Of a stretch of DNA of 45,463 nt, positions 1-7,352 are shown one piece after another. The position numbers were made by a program, and so were the translations under genes. The notes below the pieces were generated by a model, which was not told the origin of the DNA, ran no database searches, and was given only the letters and a program-made list of their open reading frames with translations. How positions within the stretch are numbered: position 1 is the stretch's first letter; each line of letters begins with the position of its first letter. This stretch comes from Verrucomicrobium sp. (GTDB lineage Bacteria > Verrucomicrobiota > Verrucomicrobiia > Limisphaerales > UBA9464): the NCBI GenBank assembly GCA_021298285.1, contig JAJTFN010000019.1:4204-49666 (forward strand), given 5' to 3'.

Positions 1-711
1 TCAGCGCTTGGCGCGTCGGGCCCCGAGGAAGCGGGGTTTCCAGTACGAGTCGTCCAGCGAGGCGAAGCTCACGCCGGTGCCGTGGCTGCTGTGGGTGAAC
101 GAGCGCTCGCCCACGTAGACGCCGACGTGGATCGGGGCCAGCGAGTTGAGGTCCCCGAAGAACACCAGATCCCCCGGTTCGAACGCGGCGATGCCCACGG
201 GTTGCCCCGTGCTCCACATCTCGGCCGGAGTGGCCGGCAGGGTGGTTCCCGCCACCTCCCGGTGCAGCTGCACGGCGTATCCCGCGCCGTCGGCGCCCTC
301 GCGGTCCGATCCCCCGGCGCGGAAGGGCGTCCCCCGCCATCCCCGGGCGGCGTTCACCCAGTCGTTGGTGGCCTTGGGTTCGCGGTAGGGCCGCAGGGGC
401 GAGGCCAGGAGCAGTGGTTCCATCCGTGCGGCGGGCACGGCTGCCAGCGGGGTCGGTGGGGTCGCCTCGGTCCGGAAGCCGGTCGGCGGATCCACGTAGG
501 CCACCGGGGCGGTGGGGCGGTAGGGCAGGCCGGTGGAGGTCGCCACCTTCGAGTCATCCTGCGGTGCCGTCTGGGGGGTGACCGTCTGGGCTTTGGCCTT
601 GGCCTTGGCGCCCGGGGAACCGCATCCCGAGGCGAGGGAAAGCGTCAGGAGCGCGGCGAGGGCGGAGGGCGCGATCCCGGGGAACGCGGACCGTTGGGAA
701 GGGTGCTTCAT
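1..711 (-). CDS. NlpC/P60-like lipoprotein lacking the catalytic cysteine
   Basis: This 236-residue protein has a lipoprotein signal with lipobox LASGC (lipidated Cys at residue 30), a low-complexity Ala/Lys/Pro linker, and an NlpC/P60 (C40) fold from about residue 115 to the end. The family normally cleaves peptidoglycan stem peptides in the periplasm with a Cys-His-His/Asn triad whose Cys sits in a D-C-S-G motif. Here that motif reads D141-G142-A143-G144, and the codon at 286-288 is GGC on the coding strand. The usual downstream parts are present: PGDLVFF, then His195 in HVGVYVG and an HSS segment at about 207-209. It is therefore probably a catalytically dead, peptidoglycan-binding or scaffold version. 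It is the last visible gene of a minus-strand run and lies 27 bp after the M48 protease gene. The family call is good; loss of activity is inferred from the missing nucleophile. Confidence 0.82.
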   Translation of the reverse strand: MKHPSQRSAFPGIAPSALAALLTLSLASGCGSPGAKAKAKAQTVTPQTAPQDDSKVATSTGLPYRPTAPVAYVDPPTGFRTEATPPTPLAAVPAARMEPLLLASPLRPYREPKATNDWVNAARGWRGTPFRAGGSDREGADGAGYAVQLHREVAGTTLPATPAEMWSTGQPVGIAAFEPGDLVFFGDLNSLAPIHVGVYVGERSFTHSSHGTGVSFASLDDSYWKPRFLGARRAKR

Positions 712-738
712 GGAATCACGGGGAACGGGGCGGGGAAA

Positions 739-1530
739 TCACGGGGCGGGGGGGCGGAACTCGGCCTTGGCCTTCGGAAGCAGTTGCTGGATCCGGGCAA
801 TGCGTTGCTGGTCGAGCGGATGGGTCCGCAGGAACCACGGGGTCTGGCCGCCGGAGGAACGGTTGTGGGCGGCGAAGCGCTCCCAGAATCCGACCGCCGC
901 GGCCGGGTCGTAGCCGGCCCGGGCCATGAGCACGAGGCCGATCTCGTCGGCCGAGCTTTCCTGCGCCCGGCTGTGGGGCAGGGCCACGGCCACCTGGGAG
1001 ACCGGCGCGTAGAGCTGCTGGAAGTATGGGCCGTACTCGCTTTGCGACATCGCCTGACCGCCCAGGATCCCGGCCAACTCGAGGCCCTTGGCCACGCTCA
1101 TGCGCTCGCCGCCGTGCCGTGCCAGCGCGTGGGCCACCTCGTGCCCGATGACGGTCGCCAGTCCCGCCTCGTCACGGGTGACGGGCAGGATGCCGGTGTA
1201 CACGCCGACCTTGCCTCCGGGGAGGCAGAAGGCGTTGGCCTGCGGGCTCTCGAAGAGGACGAACTCCCACTGCGCGCCGGTCATGCCCGACACGGCGGCG
1301 ATCCGGCGGCCGACCTTCTCGAGCAGGGCCCGCTGGGTCGCGTCCTTGCTGAGCGGCGTCTCCTTCTTGAGCGTCTCGAAGGCACTCAGCCCGAGGGCCA
1401 CCTCCTGGCTCGCCCCGGTCACCAGGAACTGCTTGCGCCCGGTCACCGGCTCCGTCGCACAGCCCGCCGCCCAGGCCATCGCCAGCAGCGCGACCCGCCT
1501 CAGCCAAATCGACCGGTGCCTCGATGTCAT
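739..1530 (-). CDS. M48 family metalloprotease lipoprotein
   Basis: A zinc metalloprotease of the M48 (HtpX/BepA/LoiP-like) family, 263 residues from the chosen ATG. An in-frame start at 1608 would add 26 Pro/Gly-rich residues with no signal-peptide character. The start at 1530 places a short Arg-rich n-region and hydrophobic stretch directly before lipobox WAAGC, with lipidated Cys at residue 24. The zinc motif HEVAH is at residues 130-134, the third ligand Glu191 lies in AQESSADEIG, and the typical C-terminal THPLDQQRI segment is at about 237-245. The protein is expected in the periplasm, anchored to a membrane, acting in envelope protein quality control. It sits between hisD and the NlpC/P60-like gene on the same strand, consistent with a cell-envelope pair. 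Confidence 0.9.
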   Translation of the reverse strand: MTSRHRSIWLRRVALLAMAWAAGCATEPVTGRKQFLVTGASQEVALGLSAFETLKKETPLSKDATQRALLEKVGRRIAAVSGMTGAQWEFVLFESPQANAFCLPGGKVGVYTGILPVTRDEAGLATVIGHEVAHALARHGGERMSVAKGLELAGILGGQAMSQSEYGPYFQQLYAPVSQVAVALPHSRAQESSADEIGLVLMARAGYDPAAAVGFWERFAAHNRSSGGQTPWFLRTHPLDQQRIARIQQLLPKAKAEFRPPAP

Positions 1531-1633
1531 GCGTCCGGAGTCCACCACAGGGCCGCCGCCGGGACAAGCGGCCAAAGGGGCCGGTCCACGCCCAGGCCAT
1601 CGCCGCAACCCTCCCCGCCTCCGCGGCGGCGAC

Positions 1634-2953
1634 TCAGCGCCGGCGGGCCTGCCGTCCAGGCTTCTCGAGCCGGATGGCTGCCGAGCGTCCGTGGCCGTCG
1701 AGCCCCTCGAGGCCGGCGAAGGTCGCCACGCCGGGCAGGGCCTTGCGCAGGGCGGGCTTGGAATACTCCACCACGCTGGTGCGCCGCTGGAACTGGTCGA
1801 CGGTCAGGCCGGCGAAGCTGCGGCCCGCACCGCCGGTGGGCAGCACGTGGCTGGGTCCGGCGATGTAGTCGCCCAGCACCGTCGGCGAGCCCTGGCCGAG
1901 GAAGATGGCCCCGGCGGCGTGGATCTTCGGCACGAGCGCCCGGGGGTTGCGGGTCATGATCTCGCAGTGTTCCGGGGCCAGCCGGTTGACCAGCGCCACG
2001 GCCGCGTCGAGGTCCCGCACCTGGATGAGCCAGGTGTTGGCGTCGAGCACCTTCTGGATGAACTCCCTCCGGCCCAGGGTCGGGAGCTGCCGGGCGATCT
2101 CCTTCTCCACGGCCTTCAGCTGGGTGGCCGAGGGGGTGACCATCCAGACCCGCTCGTGGCCGGAGCCGTGCTCCGCCTGGGCCAGCAGGTCGGCCGCGAT
2201 GAAGCGCGGGTCGGCCGAGTCGTCGGCCAGCACCAGCGTCTCGCTGGGGCCCGGGAGCAGGTCGACCGAGACGTGGCCGAAGAGCAGGCGCTTGGCGGCC
2301 ACGACGTAGGCGTTGCCCGGGCCGAAGACCTTGTGCACCGGCCGGATGGTGGCGGTGCCGTGCACCATCGCCGCGATGGCCTGCGAACCGCCGACCCGGT
2401 GGATCTCGGTCGCGCCGGCGACGTTGGCCGCGAAGAGCAGCGCCGGGTTGATGGAACCATCCCGGCCGCACGGCGTGCAGACCACGATCTCCGGGCAGCC
2501 GGCCACCTTGGCCAGGGTGATGGTCATCAGCGCGGTGGACACCAGCGGCGCCGTGCCGCCGGGGATGTAGATGCCGACCCGCTGGAAGGGCTGGAACACC
2601 TCGCCCACCTGCGCGCCGTGGGAGTTGGTGGCGGACCAGTCGCGGCGTCGCGAACGCCTCGAGAAGGCGGCGATGTTGCGCGTCGCCTCGGCCGCGGCGG
2701 CGCGCAGCTCCGGCCCGGCCGAGAGGGAGGCCTGCATCCGCTCGGCGAGGGTCACCGGGATCTGTCCCGCTGTCAGGCGGGCCCCGTCGAAGCGTTCGGT
2801 GAACTCGAGCAGGGCCTCGTCCCCCCGGGTGCGGACGGCCTCGAGGATCGCCCGGGTGCGTTCCTCGATGACGGGATCAAACAGGGACGAGGCGGCGGCC
2901 GCCTGGTCGAGGCGGGCGGCGTGGTCGGCATCCGGGACGCGGACGATGTGCAT
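1634..2953 (-). CDS. hisD: Histidinol dehydrogenase
   Basis: HisD catalyses the last two steps of histidine biosynthesis, oxidising L-histidinol to L-histidine with two NAD+. The product is 439 residues, the usual family length, counted from the ATG giving MHIVRVPDAD; the frame extends further upstream but that sequence is not HisD-like. All signature residues are visible: zinc ligands Gln259 and His262 in QAEHG, catalytic Glu328-His329 in APEHCE, Asp362 in GDYIAGPSH, and C-terminal His421 in LDGHGRSA. No other his gene is in the window, so it is detached from a his operon. It follows the exonuclease gene on the same strand with a 46-bp gap. Confidence 0.96.
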   Translation of the reverse strand: MHIVRVPDADHAARLDQAAAASSLFDPVIEERTRAILEAVRTRGDEALLEFTERFDGARLTAGQIPVTLAERMQASLSAGPELRAAAAEATRNIAAFSRRSRRRDWSATNSHGAQVGEVFQPFQRVGIYIPGGTAPLVSTALMTITLAKVAGCPEIVVCTPCGRDGSINPALLFAANVAGATEIHRVGGSQAIAAMVHGTATIRPVHKVFGPGNAYVVAAKRLLFGHVSVDLLPGPSETLVLADDSADPRFIAADLLAQAEHGSGHERVWMVTPSATQLKAVEKEIARQLPTLGRREFIQKVLDANTWLIQVRDLDAAVALVNRLAPEHCEIMTRNPRALVPKIHAAGAIFLGQGSPTVLGDYIAGPSHVLPTGGAGRSFAGLTVDQFQRRTSVVEYSKPALRKALPGVATFAGLEGLDGHGRSAAIRLEKPGRQARRR

Positions 2954-2999
2954 GCGGCGGAGGGTATGGGGGAGGGCGTCGAAGTCAAAACACGCGGGA

Positions 3000-3749
3000 T
3001 CACTTGATGCCCTTGAGCCGCGCCTCCCACACCTTGTGCAGCTCGACCGTCGCCGCGACGTCCCGCAGGCAGTACTCGGCGATCTCCCGGTGCCGGCCCT
3101 CGGCCAGCAGGGTGGCCACGTCCGCCCCGGTGACCCCCATGGCCTTGGGCGAGGGGATGCCGAAGGCCTTGCAGTAGAAGTCCAGGTTGAACTTCCGGGC
3201 GGCACCGTCGCGTCCGCTCACGCTGTAGAAGGTGAACTGCTCGGCCAGGTCGCAGTGGGGCTCGGTCTGGTAGCGGTACCCCAGCCAGTCCTTGCGGGTG
3301 ATGGGCACGTTGAGCAGCGCCGAGCGGAGGTACAGGAACGGCACGTCGAAGCCCCGGCCATTGAAGGTGACGATCCCGTCGTAGCGCTTGGCGACGTCCC
3401 AGAAGGCCGTGAGGAGCTCCACCTCGTCGACCTGCGGGGCGAACTCGATGCCGGCGCCCCCGGTGGCGTCCTCGGGCGCCTCCCCCGCCTCGAGGGATTC
3501 CTCGTCGTAGTCGTCCGACTGGTAGAGCACCTGGCCCTTGCCGGAGTCGGCATTGATCATGGCGATGCACACCACCTGCGCCGTGAACGGCCAGAGGCTG
3601 AACTGTTGCGAGATCTCGGCGCGTTTGCGGGCCTTGTCCTCCTCGGTGGGCTGGCGCTCGGCCTCCCGGAACAGGTACTCCTGCTGGGCCTCGTCGAAGG
3701 TCTCCAGTCCGACGGCCGAGGTTTCGATGTCGAAGACGAGTCGGGGCAT
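3000..3749 (-). CDS. Predicted PolB-like 3'-5' exonuclease (DEDD superfamily)
   Basis: A 249-residue ribonuclease-H-fold exonuclease resembling the proofreading domain of family B DNA polymerases, with no polymerase domain attached. Exo I is FDIET (Asp7, Glu9), Exo II is FNGRGFDVPFL (Asp135), and Exo III is AEYCLRD (Tyr226, Asp230), giving the DEDDy arrangement of two-metal-ion nucleases. The frame opens at 3794, but the ATG at 3749 starts directly at the conserved MPRLVFDIET sequence and was chosen. An acidic loop (about residues 79-95) separates Exo I from Exo II. The protein is probably cytoplasmic and acts in DNA or RNA end trimming; the substrate cannot be told from sequence. It lies 54 bp downstream of obgE on the same strand. 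Confidence 0.85.
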   Translation of the reverse strand: MPRLVFDIETSAVGLETFDEAQQEYLFREAERQPTEEDKARKRAEISQQFSLWPFTAQVVCIAMINADSGKGQVLYQSDDYDEESLEAGEAPEDATGGAGIEFAPQVDEVELLTAFWDVAKRYDGIVTFNGRGFDVPFLYLRSALLNVPITRKDWLGYRYQTEPHCDLAEQFTFYSVSGRDGAARKFNLDFYCKAFGIPSPKAMGVTGADVATLLAEGRHREIAEYCLRDVAATVELHKVWEARLKGIK

Positions 3750-3803
3750 GCCGGAGGCGTTGTACGCCACCGCCGGTGGGCAACCAAGACCCAAAGGGAC
3801 CCG

Positions 3804-5045
3804 TCAGGCCGCGGAAGCCCCGGTCTCCTCGACCATTTCGCGGATGGTCTTGCGGAACGCGGCGATGCCCTCGTCGAACGCGGCGGAAATCGGCAGCACG
3901 GGCGTCTTGCGGACGCGGCGCTTGAAGGACTTCAGGTTCGCCTCGGCGGGGGGCTCGTCCATCTTGTTGGCCACCACGAGCCTCGGGCGCTCCAGCAGCG
4001 ACGGGTCGTACAGCTCGAGTTCCTCGAGCAGGCTCCGGTAGTCGTCCCAGGGCTGGCGGTTGTCGGTGCCGGCCATGTCGAGCAGGATGACCAGGATCCG
4101 GCAGCGGGCGATGTGTCGCAGGAAGGCGTGCCCGAGGCCGACGTTGCGATGGGCCCCGGCGATGAGGCCCGGCACGTCGCACACGGTGAGCCGGTGGTAA
4201 TCCTCGGGGTACTCGACGATGCCGACCTGCGGCGTGAGCGTGGTGAAGGGGTAGGCCGCGATCTTGGGACGCGCCTTGGAGATCGCCGTCAGCAGGGTCG
4301 ACTTGCCGGCGTTGGGATAGCCCACGAGGCCCACCTCCGCGATCATCCGCAGCTCAAGGAGGAAGTCCCCCTCGTCGCCCGCCTCGCCGGGCTGGGCGAA
4401 CCGGGGGGTCTGACGGGCGGCCGTGGCGAAGTTGCGGTTGCCCAGGCCGCCGCGTCCCCCCTTGCAGAGCACGAACCGCTGTCCGTGCTCGGTGAGGTCG
4501 CACACCCGCTCACCCTTCAGGGCGTCCCGCCGCTGGGAGCCGCTGCGGGAGTCGGTGCGGGAATGGTCGTCGTCCGCGCCGAGGTCGAGCTCGACGGCCT
4601 GGACGCCTCCGGAATGCCGGATGACCGGACGGTCGGTGCCGGCGGCGGTGAGGATCAGCGGTTCGGCGGAGTCTTGCGGTTCCTCCGAGCCTTCGGAGTC
4701 CCCGGAGTCGGCGTGGTCCTCCACGCCCTCCGGCAGCGCCGGCTCTCCGAGGACGCGCCACACGATGGTGCCGCAGGGGACCTTGATGACCAGGTCCTTG
4801 CCGGCCTTGCCGTCCATGCCCTTGCCCATGCCGCCCTGGCCGTTCTCGGCGAGCAGGTTCGGGACGAAGAACTGCTGGATGAGGTTGTTGAGGTCGTGGT
4901 CGGCCTCGAGGATCACGTCGCCCCCTCGCCCCCCGTTGCCGCCGCTGGGCCCGCCCTTGGGGATGTATGCCTCCCGGTGGAAGGCGACCGCACCCTTGCC
5001 CCCGTGGCCGGCACGGGCGAAGACCTTGACCTCATCGACGAACAT
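3804..5045 (-). CDS. obgE: GTPase ObgE/CgtA with enlarged Obg domain
   Basis: An essential GTPase that binds the 50S subunit and links ribosome assembly to growth control. The glycine-rich Obg fold begins at the N-terminus (MFVDEVKV, GGPSGGNGGRGGD). The G domain carries G1 GYPNAGKST (242-250), a Thr-rich switch I (FTTLTP), G3 DVPG (290-293), G4 NKMD (360-363) and G5 SAA. There is no C-terminal OCT domain. At 413 residues it is long for the family. The excess is an acidic, Ser/Asp-rich insertion at about residues 98-178, inside the Obg fold between CGTIVW and DLTEHGQR, where typical homologues have about 15-20 residues. The position directly after rplU and rpmA is the conserved bacterial order. 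Confidence 0.95.
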   Translation of the reverse strand: MFVDEVKVFARAGHGGKGAVAFHREAYIPKGGPSGGNGGRGGDVILEADHDLNNLIQQFFVPNLLAENGQGGMGKGMDGKAGKDLVIKVPCGTIVWRVLGEPALPEGVEDHADSGDSEGSEEPQDSAEPLILTAAGTDRPVIRHSGGVQAVELDLGADDDHSRTDSRSGSQRRDALKGERVCDLTEHGQRFVLCKGGRGGLGNRNFATAARQTPRFAQPGEAGDEGDFLLELRMIAEVGLVGYPNAGKSTLLTAISKARPKIAAYPFTTLTPQVGIVEYPEDYHRLTVCDVPGLIAGAHRNVGLGHAFLRHIARCRILVILLDMAGTDNRQPWDDYRSLLEELELYDPSLLERPRLVVANKMDEPPAEANLKSFKRRVRKTPVLPISAAFDEGIAAFRKTIREMVEETGASAA

Positions 5046-5112
5046 GACCTGGAGAATGGCAGAACCGACGGGGAACGCGAGGCGGGTCGGCGCCTGGGAG
5101 GCCGACAGGACA

Positions 5113-5138
5113 AAGGCGAGGCCCGGAGGCCTCGCCTT
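5113..5138 (-). terminator. Hairpin between rpmA and obgE, candidate terminator or attenuator
   Basis: A perfect 11-bp inverted repeat (arms AAGGCGAGGCC and GGCCTCGCCTT) encloses a 4-base loop. Read in the direction of rpmA it is followed by TTTGTCCTG, a short, broken U-tract. It lies 45 bp past the rpmA stop and 67 bp before obgE, so it could reduce read-through from the two ribosomal-protein genes into the obgE group. The weak U-tract means it may be only partial. Confidence 0.65.
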
Positions 5139-5183
5139 GGAGAGTGCCGATCTGGGAATGGACCCCGCCCGGCGGGGACCGGA

Positions 5184-5441
5184 TCAGGCCGCCACGGCCG
5201 CGGGCACGATGCTGACGCGGGAGCGGGCCTTGTCGAACTGGACCTTGCCGTCGGTGAGGGCGAAGAGCGTCCAGTCGCGGCCGGTGCCGACGTTGGAGCC
5301 CGCCGAGAACTTGGAGCCGCGTTGGCGGACCAGGATGCTGCCGGCGGTCACGAACTCGGAACCGAACGCCTTCACGCCCAGTCGCTTGCTGACGCTGTCG
5401 CGTCCGTTGCGGGAACTGCCTTGACCTTTCTTGTGAGCCAT
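5184..5441 (-). CDS. rpmA: 50S ribosomal protein L27
   Basis: An 85-residue large-subunit ribosomal protein whose N-terminus reaches the peptidyl-transferase centre. It begins [16 protein letters not shown], with the conserved core [16 protein letters not shown] and the [14 protein letters not shown] segment, all diagnostic for L27. Length and position are standard. There is no N-terminal cleavable extension of the Firmicutes type. It lies 61 bp downstream of rplU, probably on the same transcript. Confidence 0.97.
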   Translation of the reverse strand: MAHKKGQGSSRNGRDSVSKRLGVKAFGSEFVTAGSILVRQRGSKFSAGSNVGTGRDWTLFALTDGKVQFDKARSRVSIVPAAVAA

Positions 5442-5502
5442 AAGCCTGAAATTCTTTCTGTCGTTGGGTGGACCGTCCGCGGGGGTCGGGACGGCCGTTG
5501 AA

Positions 5503-5814
5503 TCAGCCGTTGATCTCGGTGACCTTCACCACGGTGAGCTCCTGCCGGTGGCCGATCTTCTTGTGGTAGCCCTTGCGGCGGCGCATCTTGAACGCGACGA
5601 CCTTGTCGCCGCGGATGTGCTCGACGACGTCGGCCTTGACCGTGGCGCCGGCGATGACCGGGGTGCCCACGGTGACGTTGCCCTCCTTGTTGATGAGGAG
5701 GACGCGGTCGAACGTGTGGACCTGACCCGCGGTGGCGGGCAGGAGTTCGATCTCGAGGGTGTCGCCAGCGGCGACGCGGTACTGCTTACCGCCGGTTTCC
5801 AGAACAGCGTACAT
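5503..5814 (-). CDS. rplU: 50S ribosomal protein L21
   Basis: A 103-residue 23S rRNA-binding protein. The N-terminal [14 protein letters not shown] and the C-terminal [16 protein letters not shown] segment are the family signatures. The ATG at 5814 was chosen because it starts exactly at the conserved MYAV; the open frame continues upstream to 6306 but without L21-like sequence. A GGGGGA ribosome-binding candidate lies 8 nt upstream and is buried in a small hairpin (separate entry). First gene of the rplU-rpmA-obgE series. Confidence 0.97.
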   Translation of the reverse strand: MYAVLETGGKQYRVAAGDTLEIELLPATAGQVHTFDRVLLINKEGNVTVGTPVIAGATVKADVVEHIRGDKVVAFKMRRRKGYHKKIGHRQELTVVKVTEING

Positions 5815-5822
5815 AAAAACAT

Positions 5823-5840
5823 TCCCCCGGAGCAGGGGGA
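5823..5840 (-). promoter_or_regulatory. Leader hairpin covering the rplU ribosome-binding site
   Basis: On the minus strand TCCCCC, a 6-base loop and GGGGGA form a 6-bp stem whose 3' arm is the only Shine-Dalgarno-like sequence of rplU, 8 nt before its ATG. Such a structure could limit L21 translation. Autoregulation by L21 or L27 is inference only. Confidence 0.4.
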
Positions 5841-5845
5841 CGGAG

Positions 5846-5874
5846 AAACAACCAAACGCGGCCTCGGGTGTCAA
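5846..5874 (-). promoter_or_regulatory. Candidate sigma-70-type promoter for rplU-rpmA(-obgE)
   Basis: Minus strand: a perfect -35 TTGACA (5869-5874), a 17-bp spacer and a weak -10 TTGTTT (5846-5851). It lies about 30 bp upstream of the rplU ATG in an otherwise gene-free divergent region of about 220 bp between rplU and the GNAT gene. No comparably good promoter was seen for the GNAT gene on the plus strand. Confidence 0.45.
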
Positions 5875-6034
5875 CGGCCGTTTTTGAAATTGTGGGCGGG
5901 TGGCACGAGCCGGCCCCGATGCGGCCGCATTCCCCGGCTGGACCTGGCCGGCGGGTTTCGGCGACGCTCTCGATCCGCCCGGAGCCGCTGCCGTCCCTGC
6001 CCCGTCCGGTGCCCGGTCGACACCCCGTAACCCC

Positions 6035-6637
6035 ATGGAAACCGAGCCCTTCCCCGCCCGGCCCGCCCGTCCGGCGCCGGGTGTCGGGGCCCTGCCTGCC
6101 GGCGTGGCCCTGGTGCCGACCGAGCCGGGACACGCCCCGGCCCTGCGCGAAGCCCTCGGCTCCGTGGCCAGGGAACGCCGATGGCTGGCCGCCGTCGAGC
6201 CCTTCTCGGAGGCCGAGACCCGGGCGTTCATCCGGATCAACCGGTTGGCCGGCGTGCCGCAATTCGTGGCGGTGGCCGGTCCGCTCGTCGTCGGTTGGTG
6301 CGACATCGTGCGCCTCTACCCCCATCCTGGCTACGAGCACAACGGACGGCTGGGCATGGGGGTGGTCGAGGGCTGGAGGGGGCGGGGACTCGGGCGGGCC
6401 CTGATCGACCGGGCGCTTGGCATGGCCCCGGAGGCCGGATTCGAGCGGGTGGAGCTGGAGGTCTATGGCTCCAACACCGCCGCCCTGGCCCTGTATCGCG
6501 CCTTCGGCTTCGAGGTGGAGGGGGTGAAGCGGGCCATGCGCCGGCTCGACGGCCGGGTGGATGACGTGGTGTGCATGGCGCGTCGATTCGATCCCGGGGA
6601 TGGGGCTCGGGAAGCGGGTTTTCGGGCGACTTTGTGA
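6035..6637 (+). CDS. GNAT family N-acetyltransferase
   Basis: A 200-residue acetyl-CoA-dependent N-acetyltransferase. Motif A is WRGRGLGRALID (residues 114-125), containing the R-x-x-G-x-G pyrophosphate-binding loop. Motif B is the C-terminal VELEVYGSNTAALALYRAFGFEVEG. The ATG at 6035 was preferred over in-frame upstream starts because the preceding 45 codons are compositionally ordinary high-GC read-through. The substrate is unknown; it belongs to the broad RimI/YhhY-like group. The gene is divergent from rplU, and its stop codon lies inside the CRP/FNR-like palindrome that precedes nuoB. It is probably an independent gene. Confidence 0.85.
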   Translation: METEPFPARPARPAPGVGALPAGVALVPTEPGHAPALREALGSVARERRWLAAVEPFSEAETRAFIRINRLAGVPQFVAVAGPLVVGWCDIVRLYPHPGYEHNGRLGMGVVEGWRGRGLGRALIDRALGMAPEAGFERVELEVYGSNTAALALYRAFGFEVEGVKRAMRRLDGRVDDVVCMARRFDPGDGAREAGFRATL

Positions 6638-6650
6638 AAAAATTCACAAA
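6631..6650. promoter_or_regulatory. CRP/FNR-family binding site upstream of nuoB
   Basis: Perfect 8-bp arms TTTGTGAA and TTCACAAA are separated by AAAA. This contains an exact TGTGA-N6-TCACA match (6633-6648), the consensus half-sites of CRP-family regulators. It is a striking A/T island in very G/C-rich DNA. It is centred about 85 bp before the nuoB ATG and just upstream of a plausible promoter, where an activator would bind. It overlaps the GNAT stop codon. Confidence 0.65.
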
Positions 6651-6656
6651 AGCCGC

Positions 6657-6684
6657 TTGCTGCCCGGGCGATCGGAAACATAGT
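6657..6684 (+). promoter_or_regulatory. Candidate promoter of the nuo operon
   Basis: TTGCTG (6657-6662), a 16-bp spacer and CATAGT (6679-6684). The elements are weak (3/6 and 4/6), as expected of an activator-dependent promoter, and lie directly downstream of the CRP/FNR-like palindrome. Confidence 0.4.
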
Positions 6685-6695
6685 TTGCCGCGTCC

Positions 6696-6719
6696 GCGGG
6701 GAACACTCCCCGCCCTTTT
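6696..6719 (+). terminator. nuo leader hairpin with T-run (attenuator-like)
   Basis: Arms GCGGGGA and TCCCCGC form a perfect 7-bp stem with an ACAC loop, followed by CCTTTT and then GGTTT directly before the nuoB ATG at 6725. It has the shape of a short intrinsic terminator and also occupies the ribosome-landing region. It could attenuate transcription or translation of the operon, or end transcription from the GNAT gene. Confidence 0.5.
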
Positions 6720-6724
6720 GGTTT

Positions 6725-7333
6725 ATGGATGCAACGTCCCCAGCCGTCATCGGCGGCAAGACCACCACCGAGTTCGGGTACAACACGAAAATCGAGGGTG
6801 AGGTGGTTCATACCACGGTGGACGCGGCCCTCAACTGGTTCCGGAAGAATTCCCTCTGGCCCATGCCCATGGGCCTGGCCTGCTGTGGCATCGAGCTCAT
6901 GGCCGTGGGCGCCAGCCGCTTCGACATCTCCCGCTTCGGGTCCGAGGTCATGCGCTTCTCCCCGCGCCAGTCCGACGTGATGATCGTGGCCGGCACGGTG
7001 ACCTACAAGATGGCCCTGGCGGTCCGCCGCATCTACGAGCAGATGGCCGAGCCCAAGTGGGTCATCGCCATGGGGGCCTGCGCCTCCACCGGTGGCATGT
7101 ACCGCAGCTATGCGGTGCTCCAGGGGGTCGACAACATCCTCCCGGTCGACATCTACGTGGCCGGGTGCCCGCCGCGGCCCGAGGCGCTGCTGGATGCGCT
7201 CATGCGTCTCCAGGGCAAGGTGGCCCGGGAACCCATCACCCACGACCTCAAGCGGGATGTCGCGCCCGAGAAGTACGGCCGCATGGGCCTCGAGCTGGGC
7301 ACCCATGGCGAGGTTCTCGACCGCAACCCCTGA
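6725..7333 (+). CDS. nuoB: NADH-quinone oxidoreductase subunit B
   Basis: This peripheral-arm subunit carries iron-sulfur cluster N2, the final electron donor to quinone in complex I. It is 202 residues. The N2 ligands are visible as tandem Cys53-Cys54 in GLACCGIE, Cys119 in GACAS and Cys148 in GCPPRPE. The C-terminus extends about 30 residues past the core. It is the first gene of the nuo series here; the membrane subunit gene nuoA that usually precedes it is absent, with a GNAT gene 87 bp upstream instead. There is no Shine-Dalgarno; a hairpin ends 11 nt before the ATG. Confidence 0.96.
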   Translation: MDATSPAVIGGKTTTEFGYNTKIEGEVVHTTVDAALNWFRKNSLWPMPMGLACCGIELMAVGASRFDISRFGSEVMRFSPRQSDVMIVAGTVTYKMALAVRRIYEQMAEPKWVIAMGACASTGGMYRSYAVLQGVDNILPVDIYVAGCPPRPEALLDALMRLQGKVAREPITHDLKRDVAPEKYGRMGLELGTHGEVLDRNP

Positions 7334-7352
7334 ACGTTCCCGCCCTCTTCCC

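Noticed and set aside
2571-5501. Plus-strand ORF of 976 codons
   Set aside because: It is antisense to hisD, the exonuclease, obgE and rpmA, all of which have clear motifs; its composition is that of a shadow frame.
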